DNA of 64,000 nt from Fusobacterium sp. FSA-380-WT-3A (lineage in GTDB: Bacteria; Fusobacteriota; Fusobacteriia; Fusobacteriales; Fusobacteriaceae): NCBI RefSeq assembly GCF_012843705.1, contig NZ_JABAFQ010000003.1, positions 105,000-168,999 on the forward strand, in the 5' to 3' direction. Positions 18,277 to 28,886 of this stretch are shown piece after piece; position 1 is the first letter of the stretch, and every line of letters starts with the position of its first letter. The translations under genes were made by a program, and so were the position numbers. Below the pieces are notes generated by a model. The model saw only the letters and a list, made by a program, of their open reading frames with translations, had not been told where the DNA came from and did not search any database.

Positions 18277-19290
18277 ATGGCAGTTTTAGTAACAGGTGGA
18301 GCAGGTTATATTGGAAGTCATACAGTAGTTGAGCTTTTAGGAGCAGGAAAAGAAGTTATCATAGTAGATGATTTAAGTAACAGTTCAGAAAAAGTAATTG
18401 ACAGAATAGAAGAGATTACAGGAAAAAGACCTAAGTTTTATAAATTAAATATTCTTAATAAAGAAGAATTTAAAAAAGTATTTATGGAAAATAAAATAGA
18501 TTCTATTATTCACTTTGCAGCTTTCAAAGCTGTTGGAGAATCTGTAGCAAAACCATTAGAGTATTACACAAACAACCTTGTAAATACTCTTACAGTTTTA
18601 AATACAATGAGAGAATTTAATGTTCATAACTTTGTATTTAGTTCTTCAGCAACAGTTTATGGAAATCCTCATACTTGTCCTATATTAGAAGATTTCCCAT
18701 TAAGCACAACAAACCCTTACGGAAGTACAAAACTTATGATAGAAGATATGTTAAGAGATATTTGTAAGGCTGATTCTACTTTAAATGTAGCAATCTTAAG
18801 ATATTTTAATCCAGTTGGAGCTCATGAAAGCGGAAAAATTGGAGAGGAACCAAATGGAATTCCTAACAATTTAATGCCTTATATTACAAAAGTTGCTATA
18901 GGAAAATTACCTGTTTTAAGTATATATGGAAATGATTATCCTACTCACGATGGAACAGGAGTTAGAGATTATATTCACGTTGTAGACTTAGCAAATGGAC
19001 ATCTTAAAGCATTAGAAAAATTAGAAACTAGTCCTGGACTTGTAACTTACAATTTAGGAACAGGAAAAGGATATAGCGTCTTAGATATGGTTAAAGCATT
19101 TAGTAAAGCTTGTGGACATGACATTCCATATAAAATTGTTGAAAGAAGACCTGGAGATGTTCCTATGTGTTATGCTGACCCTACTAAAGCAAAAACTGAA
19201 CTTGGTTGGGAAGCTAAATATGATTTAGATAGAATGTGTGCTGACTCTTGGAGATGGCAAAGTAATAATCCTAACGGATATAATGACTAA
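18277..19290 (+). CDS. galE: UDP-glucose 4-epimerase
   Basis: 337 residues, the typical GalE length. Interconverts UDP-glucose and UDP-galactose with bound NAD, feeding LPS/capsule sugars and galactose use. Extended-SDR features: GGAGYIGSH at about 7-15, SSSATVYGNP, and the catalytic YGSTK pair (Tyr-x3-Lys) after TTNP. RYFNPVGAHESG and RDYIHVVDLA are typical of GalE. It stands alone between its own promoter and a strong terminator, not in a Leloir operon. Confidence 0.96.
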   Translation: MAVLVTGGAGYIGSHTVVELLGAGKEVIIVDDLSNSSEKVIDRIEEITGKRPKFYKLNILNKEEFKKVFMENKIDSIIHFAAFKAVGESVAKPLEYYTNNLVNTLTVLNTMREFNVHNFVFSSSATVYGNPHTCPILEDFPLSTTNPYGSTKLMIEDMLRDICKADSTLNVAILRYFNPVGAHESGKIGEEPNGIPNNLMPYITKVAIGKLPVLSIYGNDYPTHDGTGVRDYIHVVDLANGHLKALEKLETSPGLVTYNLGTGKGYSVLDMVKAFSKACGHDIPYKIVERRPGDVPMCYADPTKAKTELGWEAKYDLDRMCADSWRWQSNNPNGYND

Positions 19291-19308
19291 TTAATCAAAT
19301 ATTTTTAT

Positions 19309-19343
19309 TAGACTGTTGTAAGATTTTTACAACAGTCTTTTTT
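19309..19343 (+). terminator. Intrinsic terminator after galE
   Basis: Perfect 12-bp stem AGACTGTTGTAA with TTACAACAGTCT (19310-19321 with 19327-19338) followed by a T run. Confidence 0.88.
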
Positions 19344-19464
19344 ATATATTAAATAATTTTTATAAAATATTTTTTTATTTTAAAAATTTTATTTATCCTT
19401 TAAAACTTAAAAAATTTATAATCAGAGGCACTCTTTCAAAAGTATTAATAAAAAAATACCTTCC

Positions 19465-19493
19465 TTGTCAAAATTAAATTATTATGATATAAT
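19465..19493 (+). promoter_or_regulatory. Sigma-70 type promoter for the SNF2 helicase gene
   Basis: TTGTCA at 19465-19470 and TATAAT at 19488-19493 with a 17-bp spacer. The TTG that could serve as an upstream start is part of this -35 box. Transcription would start near 19500, so the helicase must start at the ATG at 19528. Confidence 0.75.
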
Positions 19494-19527
19494 ATCCATT
19501 GGAAATTTTTTTAAAAGGAATGAAAAC

Positions 19528-22266
19528 ATGGATAATTTAATAGATGAAAAAAATATATATTTTATGTTATGTTCTGATGAAAATGGTGGTTTTATAAGAG
19601 CTATAGACAATCAAAAAAATAAAATCACAGATTTTTCTAATTATAATATAAAAAATGAACATATACAAAATATTATAGCTATACTAAAAGATGTTGAACA
19701 GGATGACTTCTTTTCAGGTTGGGGAGATGAGCCTAATAATAAGGAACTTTATTTAGAAGATGCTGCAGAAGTTATTAATAATTTAAAAAATATAGATACC
19801 TTTGTAGATGAAAATTTTAATAAAATACTTTGGAGTTTTGAAGAAAATACTCTTACTTTAAAGATTGAAGATATAGAGAATAATGATGCAATTTTAAAAT
19901 CTCAATTATTACTTAATAAAAAGTATACTGATTTTAAAGTTATAAGTGAAAACCTTATTTTTAGAAAGGGAATTATCTATGTATTTGATAATTTTATAGA
20001 TGATATTCACTTTATTCAAGAGATGAATACAGAAATTCCAAAGGATTCTGTTGAAGCATATTTATCTCTTGCAAACCACTATATAAAAGATTTAGAAATT
20101 TTATATAACGATTTTTCTTTAGAGGAAAAAAAAGATATAGAAGCTATTCCACAACTTTCTATCGAAAAGATTTCAAAAGACAACAGCTTATTTTTAAAAA
20201 TTGAAACTTTCTTTTCCACAATAAGTGATTCTTTCATAAAAGAACATGATTTAGAAAAATTAATACTTATTAATAATTTGGAAAAGAAATTACTTCTTTG
20301 TGAAGTAAATCATAAAACTTTTGAATATGTAATAGATGAAATTATAAAACTTTTATTAAAACATCAAAGAAGTTTTTCTATCCGTTCTGGATATTATTTA
20401 GATGAAGGAAATCTTTTAATAATTCAAGAGGATATTGCAAAAGAATTCATTACAAAAGATTTATTTCAACTAGCTTCAAAATATAGAATAGTTGGTTCTG
20501 ATAAACTAAAAAAATATAATATTAAATTTATAAAACCAAAATTAATCGGAAAATTATCAACTTCTATAGACTTTTTAGAAGGAAATTTAGAGGTTGAAAT
20601 AGGAAATGAAAAGTTTAGTATCATAGAACTTTTAGCTAAACTTAAAAAAGATTCATATATTGTGCTTGGTGATGGAAGTAGTGCTATCATTAATAAGAAA
20701 TATATAGAAAAATTAGAAAGAGTATTTGAAAATACAACTTCTAATAATGTAAAAATCTCTTTCTTTGATTTACCTATAATAGAAGATTTAATAAATGAAA
20801 AAATATTTGAAGATGGACATAACCCTCAAAGAGATTTCTTTGAAGGAATCAACAATATATCTTTAAATAGTAATCTTCCAAAAATCAATGCTACTTTAAG
20901 AGAATATCAAAAATATGGTTACCATTGGATATCATACTTATTAGAAAATAATTTAGGTGCTTGCTTAGCTGACGATATGGGACTTGGAAAAACTTTACAA
21001 GCAATCTCAGTTATAACTAATTTACATAGTAAAAAACTAAGTGAAAAAACTCTAATTGTAATGCCAAAAAGTCTTATTTTTAACTGGGAAAGTGAAATCA
21101 ATAAATTTAGTCCAAATTTAAAAGTAGGAATTTATTATGGTACTAACAGAGATTTAGATACATTTAAAAAATTTGAAGTAATATTAACTACATATGGAAC
21201 TATTAGAAATGATATAGAAATTTTAAAAGATATAAAATTAGATTTTGTAATTCTTGATGAATCTCAAAATATAAAAAATATTTATTCACAAGCTAATAAA
21301 GCTATAATGCTTTTAAATACTAGATATAGATTAGCTCTTTCTGGTACTCCAATAGAAAATAATCTTTTAGAGCTTTATTCTCTATTTAGATTTTTAAATC
21401 CAACTATGTTTGGCTCTTTGGATAATTTTAACAGATATTATATTCTTCCAATCCAAAAAGATAATGATAAAAATGCTATGGAAGAGTTAAAGAAAAGAAT
21501 TTATCCATTTATTTTAAGAAGAGTTAAAAAAGAAGTTCTTAAAGACTTACCAGAAAAAATTGAAAAAACTCTGTTTATAGAAATGAATAAAGAACAGAAG
21601 AAATTCTATGAAGAGAGAAGAAGTTATTATTATAATCTAGTTCATATGAGTATCAAAACTCAAGGAATAAATAAAAGTCAATTTAGTATTTTACAAGCTC
21701 TTAATGAATTAAGACAAATTGCAAGTTGTCCTGAAAATAAAAATCCAAATATTTTCTCTAATAAAAAAATAGCCGTCATTGAAAATGCTATTGAGGCAGT
21801 TGGAAATAACCATAAAGTTTTAATATTTGCTAACTATCTAACTTCTATAAATAGTATTTGTAAAGAATTAGAAAGCAGAGGAATAAAATATTTATCAATG
21901 ACAGGGGATACTAAGGACAGACATATTTTAGTTGATAAATTCCAAACAGACCCAACTTATAAAGTATTTGTTATGACTTTAAAAACAGGTGGTGTTGGAC
22001 TTAACCTTACAGCAGCAGATACTATATTTATCTATGACCCTTGGTGGAATAAAACAGTAGAAAATCAAGCAATAGATAGAGCTTACAGACTTGGGCAAGA
22101 CAATACTGTATTTGCTTATAAGATGATACTAAAAGATACTATTGAAGAAAAAATATTAACATTACAAAAAGCTAAAAGTTTACTTATAGAAAATTTAATA
22201 TCTGATGAAGGGGCGGATTTCAAATTCTTAAGTGAAGAGGATATTGAATTTATCTTAGGTAATTAA
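19528..22266 (+). CDS. SNF2-family DEAD/DEAH-like helicase/translocase
   Basis: 912 residues from the ATG at 19528 (AAAAGGA upstream). The N-terminal half (to about residue 450) is divergent and I recognise no domain in it. The C-terminal half is a complete SNF2 motor: motif I DDMGLGKT, motif II DESQ in place of DEAH, motif III LSGTPIENN, then the second lobe with LIFANYLTS, MTGDT, LKTGGVGLNL and QAIDRAYRLGQ. SNF2 proteins move on double-stranded DNA and remodel protein-DNA complexes; bacterial members are linked to transcription recycling, repair or defence. The unknown 586-residue protein begins 10 bp after the stop. The pairing suggests a two-protein system, which is inference. Confidence 0.9.
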   Translation: MDNLIDEKNIYFMLCSDENGGFIRAIDNQKNKITDFSNYNIKNEHIQNIIAILKDVEQDDFFSGWGDEPNNKELYLEDAAEVINNLKNIDTFVDENFNKILWSFEENTLTLKIEDIENNDAILKSQLLLNKKYTDFKVISENLIFRKGIIYVFDNFIDDIHFIQEMNTEIPKDSVEAYLSLANHYIKDLEILYNDFSLEEKKDIEAIPQLSIEKISKDNSLFLKIETFFSTISDSFIKEHDLEKLILINNLEKKLLLCEVNHKTFEYVIDEIIKLLLKHQRSFSIRSGYYLDEGNLLIIQEDIAKEFITKDLFQLASKYRIVGSDKLKKYNIKFIKPKLIGKLSTSIDFLEGNLEVEIGNEKFSIIELLAKLKKDSYIVLGDGSSAIINKKYIEKLERVFENTTSNNVKISFFDLPIIEDLINEKIFEDGHNPQRDFFEGINNISLNSNLPKINATLREYQKYGYHWISYLLENNLGACLADDMGLGKTLQAISVITNLHSKKLSEKTLIVMPKSLIFNWESEINKFSPNLKVGIYYGTNRDLDTFKKFEVILTTYGTIRNDIEILKDIKLDFVILDESQNIKNIYSQANKAIMLLNTRYRLALSGTPIENNLLELYSLFRFLNPTMFGSLDNFNRYYILPIQKDNDKNAMEELKKRIYPFILRRVKKEVLKDLPEKIEKTLFIEMNKEQKKFYEERRSYYYNLVHMSIKTQGINKSQFSILQALNELRQIASCPENKNPNIFSNKKIAVIENAIEAVGNNHKVLIFANYLTSINSICKELESRGIKYLSMTGDTKDRHILVDKFQTDPTYKVFVMTLKTGGVGLNLTAADTIFIYDPWWNKTVENQAIDRAYRLGQDNTVFAYKMILKDTIEEKILTLQKAKSLLIENLISDEGADFKFLSEEDIEFILGN

Positions 22267-22276
22267 GGAGTAAAAA

Positions 22277-24037
22277 TTGGGAATTAATAAAGATAGATTT
22301 AGAAAAGCCTTAGATAATTTTTATACACAGGAGATGTTGTATAATCTTTTTAAAACATATTTTATAAAATGGATTGCTGATGGATATATCGGTATAAATT
22401 TAGGACTTTTTGAAGTTTCTCTTTTAACTGAAAATAGTCCTAAAATAAAATTTTTAGATTTAATTGAGCAAGTATTTTCAAAGGAAAAGATATTTTTAAC
22501 TATTTTTCATACCTTACCAGAAAACATACAAAAAATCTTTACAGAAATTGCTTGGAATGGAAAATATCTTATTTCTCCAGAAGAGAGAGATGTATTTTTT
22601 AAAACAAATCAAAAATTTTCATCTATTGTAAATCTAAATGAGAATTATTCTTTCTTTAAATATGGTGAAGATAACAAAAAAAATGAGTTTTTATATTTAG
22701 ACAATGATATTGTAAGATGGTATAGACAATTCCTACCTAAAAATAAAGAATGTTTTATCTATACAATAAATAAAGTAGATGGATACAAAGTAGGAAATAA
22801 TGAAGAAAGTATTATTGAAAATTTAGGAAAATATTTTAATTTCTTTAATGATAACAAACTAGAAATCTCTTCTAGTGGAAAGTTATTAAAATCCTCTAAA
22901 ATTGGAATGCATAAATATTGTAATATTGAGGAATATTATACTGACTTAAATGATTTGGACTTCTTAAAAACTGAAACTATAGCACTTTTCTTTTATATAT
23001 TAAAAAAAGAATATTTAACTTCTACATATATGAAAGGAAATAACTTAAAGACAATTATATTAGACTTCTTAGATGGTAAAAATATTATAGATGATAATTA
23101 TACCTTCCCAAGATTATATTTAAATTATCTAAAAGGATATGCAAAACCTAAAAAAACTAATAGTGAAGTTATAAGAGGAATTCATACAATTAGAGATATT
23201 TTACAAAATATATCTCCTAATAAAATTATAAGTGTGGATAATATTATAAATTATATAATTTATAATGATAAATTTATTGAAATTTTAAATGTTGATGAAG
23301 TATATGAACGTGTATATATTAATGAAGCAAATTATGAAAGAACAAAACTTTTAAATTATGAAGCTTATAGAGACTATATTATAGAGCCCTTTATAAAATC
23401 TATACTTTTTATTTTAGGTACTTTTGGAGTTTTAGAGATTTATTATACTGCTCCAAATGGAAAAAATTCTCTTTATCTTAGACACGGTTACTTATCCAAA
23501 TATGATGGAATAAAAGCTTTTAAACTTACTGAATTAGGGGAATACATCTTTGATAAGAGAGATTCTTTTGAATTTAAGCAAGAGGAAGAGGGAGTTGTAT
23601 TCTTAGAAGATGATATTTTAATAGCAAGTATTGTTGGGGAAGCTCCTACTAGAGCTTTATTCTTAGAAAGTATTGGTAATAAGATAGCTCAAAATAAATA
23701 TAAACTTTCATATGAAAGTTTCTTAAAAAAAGTTTCTAATAAAAAAGAAGCTGAAGAAAAAATCAATGAATTTAGAAAGAAAATTTCTGAAACTCCTGGA
23801 GAAATTTGGGAGGAATTTTTTGAAGGAGTTAAAGAGAGAATGTCATCTGTAAAATTATTACAAGATTATAGTGTGTTACAACTTAAACAAGATAAGGAAT
23901 TAATAAGTTTTATTTCATCAAATAAAGAGCTATCTAAAATTATATTAAAAGCTGAAAATTTCCACATTATAATAAAAAATGAAAATATAGATAAATTCCA
24001 AGAAATTTTAAATAGTAATGGATATTATTTATCATAA
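22277..24037 (+). CDS. Unknown 586-residue protein paired with SNF2 helicase
   Basis: I do not recognise this protein. TTG start at 22277 with TAAGGAG six bases upstream; no ATG nearby fits as well. No signal peptide or membrane segment. Predominantly charged, Lys/Glu/Asn-rich, with Trp/Tyr/Phe-rich stretches. A middle part (about residues 350-430, PFIKSILFILGTFGVLEIYY then KAFKLTELGEYIF) resembles a winged-helix segment with a wing-like tail, though only by eye. The C-terminal 150 residues are helical. It ends at a strong terminator and is clearly in one transcript with the SNF2 gene. It may be an accessory or specificity subunit. Confidence 0.8.
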   Translation: MGINKDRFRKALDNFYTQEMLYNLFKTYFIKWIADGYIGINLGLFEVSLLTENSPKIKFLDLIEQVFSKEKIFLTIFHTLPENIQKIFTEIAWNGKYLISPEERDVFFKTNQKFSSIVNLNENYSFFKYGEDNKKNEFLYLDNDIVRWYRQFLPKNKECFIYTINKVDGYKVGNNEESIIENLGKYFNFFNDNKLEISSSGKLLKSSKIGMHKYCNIEEYYTDLNDLDFLKTETIALFFYILKKEYLTSTYMKGNNLKTIILDFLDGKNIIDDNYTFPRLYLNYLKGYAKPKKTNSEVIRGIHTIRDILQNISPNKIISVDNIINYIIYNDKFIEILNVDEVYERVYINEANYERTKLLNYEAYRDYIIEPFIKSILFILGTFGVLEIYYTAPNGKNSLYLRHGYLSKYDGIKAFKLTELGEYIFDKRDSFEFKQEEEGVVFLEDDILIASIVGEAPTRALFLESIGNKIAQNKYKLSYESFLKKVSNKKEAEEKINEFRKKISETPGEIWEEFFEGVKERMSSVKLLQDYSVLQLKQDKELISFISSNKELSKIILKAENFHIIIKNENIDKFQEILNSNGYYLS

Positions 24038-24073
24038 AATAATAATTTTTAAATTTTTATTCTTATAACAATA

Positions 24074-24118
24074 AGGCTATTGCATTTTATAAAAAAGAAT
24101 ATGCAATAGTCTTTTTTA
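24074..24118 (+). terminator. Intrinsic terminator after the SNF2 pair
   Basis: Stem GGCTATTGCAT with ATGCAATAGTC (24075-24085 with 24101-24111, one G-U pair), 15-base loop, then TTTTTT. Confidence 0.82.
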
Positions 24119-24212
24119 TTTGTATATTATCAAAAATAATAGTTTTTATTTTGTTTATTCTTATAATTTTTTATGATATAATTTTATTGAAAAATATTTT
24201 TTGGAGGTACAA

Positions 24213-25628
24213 ATGCTAGAAAAAGTATTAATAATAAATACAGGTGGAACAATTGGGATGGTTCATAATGACCCAAAAGACCCAACTAGCCCATTAAGAC
24301 CAGCAAATGATTGGAATGAAATAGCAAAAGAACATCCTATTTTAAAAAAATTTCCAACAGATTATTATCAATTTAATCCTTTAATAGATTCTTCTGATAT
24401 GTCTCCAGAAGTTTGGATAAAAATAGGGGAGCTTATAGAAAAAGAATATGATAATTATAGAGGGTTTGTAATTTTACATGGGACAGATACAATGGCTTTT
24501 ACAGCTTCTGCTCTTTCTTTTATGTTTAAAAATCTTTCTAAACCAATAATACTTACAGGTTCTCAAGTTCCCCTTCAATTCCCAAGAAGTGATGCTTTAC
24601 AAAATCTTATAACAGCTATTCAAATAGCTGGAAATGAAATTTATGGAGTTAGACTTGTTCCTGAAGTTGCTATATTTTTTAGAGATACTTTGCTTAGAGG
24701 TAATAGAGCCAGAAAAATAGATGCTACAAATTATTTTGGTTTCTCATCTCCAAACTATCCAGCTATTGGAGAGATTGGTGGAGATATAAAAATTATAAAA
24801 GATAGAATTTTAAAACCTAGTAATGATAAATTTTATGTAGATAAAAGAATATCTAATCAAGTTATTGTATTAGAACTTTTCCCAGGACTTAACTTTAATT
24901 ATTTGAAAAAAATCTTTGATGATAATTGTGATATAAAAGGGGTTATCCTAAAAACTTTTGGAAATGGAAATGCTCCAACTAATAAGGAATTTCTTGAAAT
25001 ATTAGAATATATCTCTTCTAAAAATATTGTTATTATTGATATTACTCAATGTACAAAAGGTTTTGTTAAAATGGGATTATATGAAGCTAGTGCCAAACTT
25101 ACAGATGTCGGAGTTATAAGTGGAGCTGATTTAACTCCAGAAGCTGCTGTAACAAAACTTATGTATTTATTAGGAGCTTATAAAGATATTAAACAAGTAA
25201 AAAGAAAAATGCAAGTTGATATTAGTGGAGAACAAACATTAAGTCAATATGATTTTGTGATTGAAAATGATAAAGAGTTTACTGATAATTTTTCTATGGA
25301 AATTGTTGTACCTAAAAAATTAAAAAAAGAATATTTAGTAAAAGCTGTTGTTCGTATAAATAAAATTATTGAAAGGGAGTTTGATGATAGAGAGTTAGAA
25401 ATAACAATGTCTATGGAAAGTTTAGATGACTATAACGATAATTTTATAGAATCAAGTAGCAAAATAAAGAAAAAAATAGACACAACACAAAAAAGTGCCC
25501 ATATTCTTTTTAATAACTCTGTTAAAAGAATTTTAGATAGTAGTAAATCTGTTAAAATTTCTATGAATAGTAATATGAAAATAAAATGGGAAAATATTAG
25601 TTTCTCTATTTTCTCTGAATTAATTTAA
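24213..25628 (+). CDS. ansA: L-asparaginase (type I-like) with C-terminal extension
   Basis: 471 residues from the ATG at 24213; GGAGG at 24203-24207 fixes this start. Hydrolyses asparagine to aspartate and ammonia. The two catalytic threonine motifs are intact: NTGGTIGM with Thr13, and HGTDT at 89-93 with Thr91-Asp92. TGSQVPL follows. No signal peptide, so cytoplasmic. The asparaginase fold ends near residue 345, the usual length of AnsA. About 125 further residues, Lys/Ser-rich with no motif I know, follow and are unusual. Single gene. Confidence 0.9.
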   Translation: MLEKVLIINTGGTIGMVHNDPKDPTSPLRPANDWNEIAKEHPILKKFPTDYYQFNPLIDSSDMSPEVWIKIGELIEKEYDNYRGFVILHGTDTMAFTASALSFMFKNLSKPIILTGSQVPLQFPRSDALQNLITAIQIAGNEIYGVRLVPEVAIFFRDTLLRGNRARKIDATNYFGFSSPNYPAIGEIGGDIKIIKDRILKPSNDKFYVDKRISNQVIVLELFPGLNFNYLKKIFDDNCDIKGVILKTFGNGNAPTNKEFLEILEYISSKNIVIIDITQCTKGFVKMGLYEASAKLTDVGVISGADLTPEAAVTKLMYLLGAYKDIKQVKRKMQVDISGEQTLSQYDFVIENDKEFTDNFSMEIVVPKKLKKEYLVKAVVRINKIIEREFDDRELEITMSMESLDDYNDNFIESSSKIKKKIDTTQKSAHILFNNSVKRILDSSKSVKISMNSNMKIKWENISFSIFSELI

Positions 25629-25633
25629 TTTTT

Positions 25634-25662
25634 TTGACTTTATTTTATCTATAAAATATTAT
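25634..25662 (+). promoter_or_regulatory. Sigma-70 type promoter for the uvrB operon
   Basis: TTGACT at 25634-25639 and TATTAT at 25657-25662, spacer 17 bp. The predicted start near 25669 rules out translation from the GTG at 25669 and supports the ATG at 25699. Confidence 0.65.
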
Positions 25663-25698
25663 ACAATAGTGTATATGATTTTTTGTTTAGGAGATTTT

Positions 25699-27684
25699 AT
25701 GTTTAAATTACATTCTAATTTTAAGCCTACAGGTGACCAACCTCAAGCTATAGAAACTTTGACAAAAAGAATAAAAGAGGGAGTAAAAGACCAAGTATTA
25801 TTAGGTGTAACAGGTTCTGGTAAAACTTTTACAGTGGCTAATGTTATTGCCAATGTTGGAAAACCTACTCTTATTTTAGCTCCTAATAAAACTTTAGCAG
25901 CTCAGCTTTATTCTGAATACAAAAAATTTTTTCCAGAAAATGCTGTTGAGTATTTTGTTTCTTATTATGATTATTATCAACCTGAAGCTTATATAAAATC
26001 TACTGACACATATATAGAAAAAGATTCATCTGTAAATGATGATATAGATAGACTTAGAAACTCAGCTACTGCTGCTCTTATAAATAGAAAAGATGTTATA
26101 ATTGTAGCTTCTGTATCAGCTATTTATGGATTAGGTTCTCCTGAAACTTATAAAAAAATGACTATACCTATTGATTTAAAAACAGGATATGATAGAAACA
26201 AATTAATAGAAAAATTAATAAATTTAAGATATGAAAGAAATGATATTGCCTTTGAAAGAGGAAAATTTAGAATAAAAGGTGATGTTATTGATATATATCC
26301 ATCATATATGGAGATTGGATATAGATTAGAATTTTTTGGTGATGATTTAGATGAAATTTCCACTATAAATACTTTGACAGGACAAAAAATTCAAAAGAAT
26401 ATACAAAGAATTGTTATATATCCCTCTACTCATTATTTGACAGAAGAGGAAAAACTTGAAAAAATAATTGAAGAAATAAAAAATGATATGAATGTAGAAG
26501 TTCAAGCTTTTAAAGATAAAGGAAATATTTTAGAAGCTCAAAGATTAGAACAAAGAACCAATTATGATATAGAAATGATACAAGAGATTGGTCATTGTAA
26601 AGGGATTGAAAACTATTCAAGATATTTAAGTGGTAAAAAACCTGGAGAAAGACCAGATACTTTAATAGATTATTTTCCAAAAGATTTTTTAATATTTATA
26701 GATGAATCTCATATAGGTGTTCCACAAATTGGTGGAATGTACAATGGAGATAGAGCTAGAAAAGAATCTCTTGTAGAAAATGGATTTAGATTAAAAGCTG
26801 CTCTTGATAATAGACCTTTAAAATTTCAAGAATTTAGAAATATTTCAAATCAAACAGTTTTTATTTCAGCAACTCCTGGAGATTTTGAAATAAAAGAATC
26901 TAAAGGAAATATTGCAGAACAACTTATTAGACCTACAGGGCTTCTTGACCCTGAAATTGAAATAAGAAAAACTGAAAATCAAGTTGATGATTTACTAAAT
27001 GAAATAAGAGAAAGAGTAAAGAAAAAAGAGAGAGTTTTGGTTACAACTCTTACTAAAAAAATGGCTGAAGAGCTTACAGAATATTATTCTACTTTAGGTG
27101 TAAAAGTAAAATATATGCATTCAGACATTGATACTCTTGAAAGAATTGAAATAATTCGTGAATTAAGATATGGAACTATTGATGTTATAGTTGGAATCAA
27201 CCTTTTAAGAGAGGGGTTAGATATTCCAGAAGTTTCTCTTGTGGCTATTCTTGAAGCTGACAAAGAGGGATTTTTAAGAAGCCGTCGTTCTCTTATTCAA
27301 ACCATTGGAAGAGCTGCTAGAAATCTAAATGGGAAAGCTATTCTTTATGGAGATATTATAACAAAATCTATGGGACAAGCTATTGAGGAAACTGAAAGAA
27401 GAAGAAAAATACAACATGAATATAATGTATTTAATAATATAGACCCAAAATCTATAATTAGAGAGGTTTCTGAAGAAATTTTAAATCTTGATTATGGATT
27501 AGATACAGAAGAAATCTCTAAAAAATCTCCTACTAAGAACTTCACTAGTAAAGAAGAGATTGAAAAAGAGATTGAAAAACTTTTAAAAGAAATTAAGAAA
27601 TGTTCTGAAGAACTTGATTTTGAAACTGCTATAGTAAAAAGAGATAAAATGAATCAGTTAAAAAATATATTATTGGAGTTATAA
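25699..27684 (+). CDS. uvrB: Excinuclease ABC subunit B
   Basis: 661 residues from the ATG at 25699 (TAGGAG upstream). Damage-verification helicase of nucleotide excision repair; loaded by UvrA2 and then bound by UvrC. Walker A GVTGSGKT near residue 40; the beta-hairpin region [19 protein letters not shown]; helicase motifs [22 protein letters not shown] and QTIGRAARN; and a C-terminal UVR motif ([17 protein letters not shown]). All domains complete. First gene of a tight operon; its stop overlaps the xseA ATG by one base. Confidence 0.97.
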   Translation: MFKLHSNFKPTGDQPQAIETLTKRIKEGVKDQVLLGVTGSGKTFTVANVIANVGKPTLILAPNKTLAAQLYSEYKKFFPENAVEYFVSYYDYYQPEAYIKSTDTYIEKDSSVNDDIDRLRNSATAALINRKDVIIVASVSAIYGLGSPETYKKMTIPIDLKTGYDRNKLIEKLINLRYERNDIAFERGKFRIKGDVIDIYPSYMEIGYRLEFFGDDLDEISTINTLTGQKIQKNIQRIVIYPSTHYLTEEEKLEKIIEEIKNDMNVEVQAFKDKGNILEAQRLEQRTNYDIEMIQEIGHCKGIENYSRYLSGKKPGERPDTLIDYFPKDFLIFIDESHIGVPQIGGMYNGDRARKESLVENGFRLKAALDNRPLKFQEFRNISNQTVFISATPGDFEIKESKGNIAEQLIRPTGLLDPEIEIRKTENQVDDLLNEIRERVKKKERVLVTTLTKKMAEELTEYYSTLGVKVKYMHSDIDTLERIEIIRELRYGTIDVIVGINLLREGLDIPEVSLVAILEADKEGFLRSRRSLIQTIGRAARNLNGKAILYGDIITKSMGQAIEETERRRKIQHEYNVFNNIDPKSIIREVSEEILNLDYGLDTEEISKKSPTKNFTSKEEIEKEIEKLLKEIKKCSEELDFETAIVKRDKMNQLKNILLEL

Positions 27685-28886
27685 TGAAAGATAGAATCTA
27701 CAATGTTTCTGAATTTAATAAAATAGTAAAAGAATATGTAGATGAAATTCCTGAATTTCATAATTTTTTTCTAAAAGGTGAGTTATCAGGCATAACTTAT
27801 TATAGAAGTGGACATCTATATTTCACCTTAAAAGATAAAAAATCTCAGATAAAATGTGTAGCATTTAATTATAAATTAAAAAGAATTCCAGAAGATTTAA
27901 AAGAGGGAGATAATGTTACACTTTTTGGAGATGTTGGATTTTATGAGGTTCGTGGGGATTTTCAAATACTTGTCCGTCACATTGAAAAAGAAAATTCAAT
28001 AGGTGAGTTGTATAGAAAATTAGAGAAGTTAAAAATCAGAATGGAGGAAGAGGGATATTTTTCTCCACTCAATAAAAAACCTCTACCAAAATATCCTACT
28101 ACAATAGGAATAGTTACATCTTCTATTGGAGCAGGACTTTATGATATAATAACTACAGCTAGAAAGAGAATGGATAATATTAATATTTATGTATATCCAG
28201 CTAAAGTTCAAGGAGAAGGTTCCGTTGAAGAGATTATAAAAGGGATTGAAACTCTTGATAAAATTCCAGAGATAGATTTAATTATAGCTGGAAGAGGTGG
28301 AGGAAGTATAGAAGATTTATGGTCTTTCAATGAAGAAAAAGTTGCTCTTGCTTTCTTTAATTGTAAAAAACCTATAATATCAGCTGTTGGACATGAAACA
28401 GATTTCCTTTTAACAGATTTAGTAGCTGATGTTAGAGCAGCAACTCCTACTCAAAGTATAGAAATCTCTGTTCCTGTAAAAAAAGAGATTTTATCATTAT
28501 TAGATGATGATAAAAGATATCTTACAACTCTTATAAATGAAAAAATAAAAAATTCAAAATTAATTTTAGAAAATAAGACTCAATCATATGTATTTAAAAA
28601 TTTTAATAAAAAAATTGAGAATGCTAGAGAAGATTTATATGAAAGAGAATTACTTTTAGAAAAAAATCTTAAACTAATATTGGAAAGAAAAAATCAAAAT
28701 TTAAAATTACAAGTTGAAAAACTTATAGCCTTAAACCCTTTGAATATTCTTTCGAGAGGTTTTTCTGTGGTTAAATCTAATGATAAAATAATAAAGTCAT
28801 CTAAAGAGATTAAAAATGGTGATGAACTTTTTATAAAACTATATGATGGTAGTCTAAAAGCTACTGTAAAGGAGATAAAAAAATAA
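27684..28886 (+). CDS. xseA: Exodeoxyribonuclease VII large subunit
   Basis: 400 residues. N-terminal OB fold (about 1-100: FFLKGELSGITYYRSGHLYFTLKD), catalytic domain with GIVTSSIGAGLYDI, GRGGGSIEDLWSFNEE and SAVGHETDFLLTDLVADVRAATPTQ in pieces, then a coiled-coil region near the C-terminus. Degrades single-stranded DNA with many small XseB subunits. Start and stop each overlap the neighbouring gene by one base. No xseB follows here, although it often does elsewhere. Confidence 0.95.
   Translation: MKDRIYNVSEFNKIVKEYVDEIPEFHNFFLKGELSGITYYRSGHLYFTLKDKKSQIKCVAFNYKLKRIPEDLKEGDNVTLFGDVGFYEVRGDFQILVRHIEKENSIGELYRKLEKLKIRMEEEGYFSPLNKKPLPKYPTTIGIVTSSIGAGLYDIITTARKRMDNINIYVYPAKVQGEGSVEEIIKGIETLDKIPEIDLIIAGRGGGSIEDLWSFNEEKVALAFFNCKKPIISAVGHETDFLLTDLVADVRAATPTQSIEISVPVKKEILSLLDDDKRYLTTLINEKIKNSKLILENKTQSYVFKNFNKKIENAREDLYERELLLEKNLKLILERKNQNLKLQVEKLIALNPLNILSRGFSVVKSNDKIIKSSKEIKNGDELFIKLYDGSLKATVKEIKK

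Noticed and set aside
19465..19527. 21-codon N-terminal extension of the SNF2 helicase from a TTG
   Set aside because: The TTG belongs to a -35 box with a TATAAT 17 bp on, so it lies upstream of the transcript start. ATG at 19528 has an RBS.
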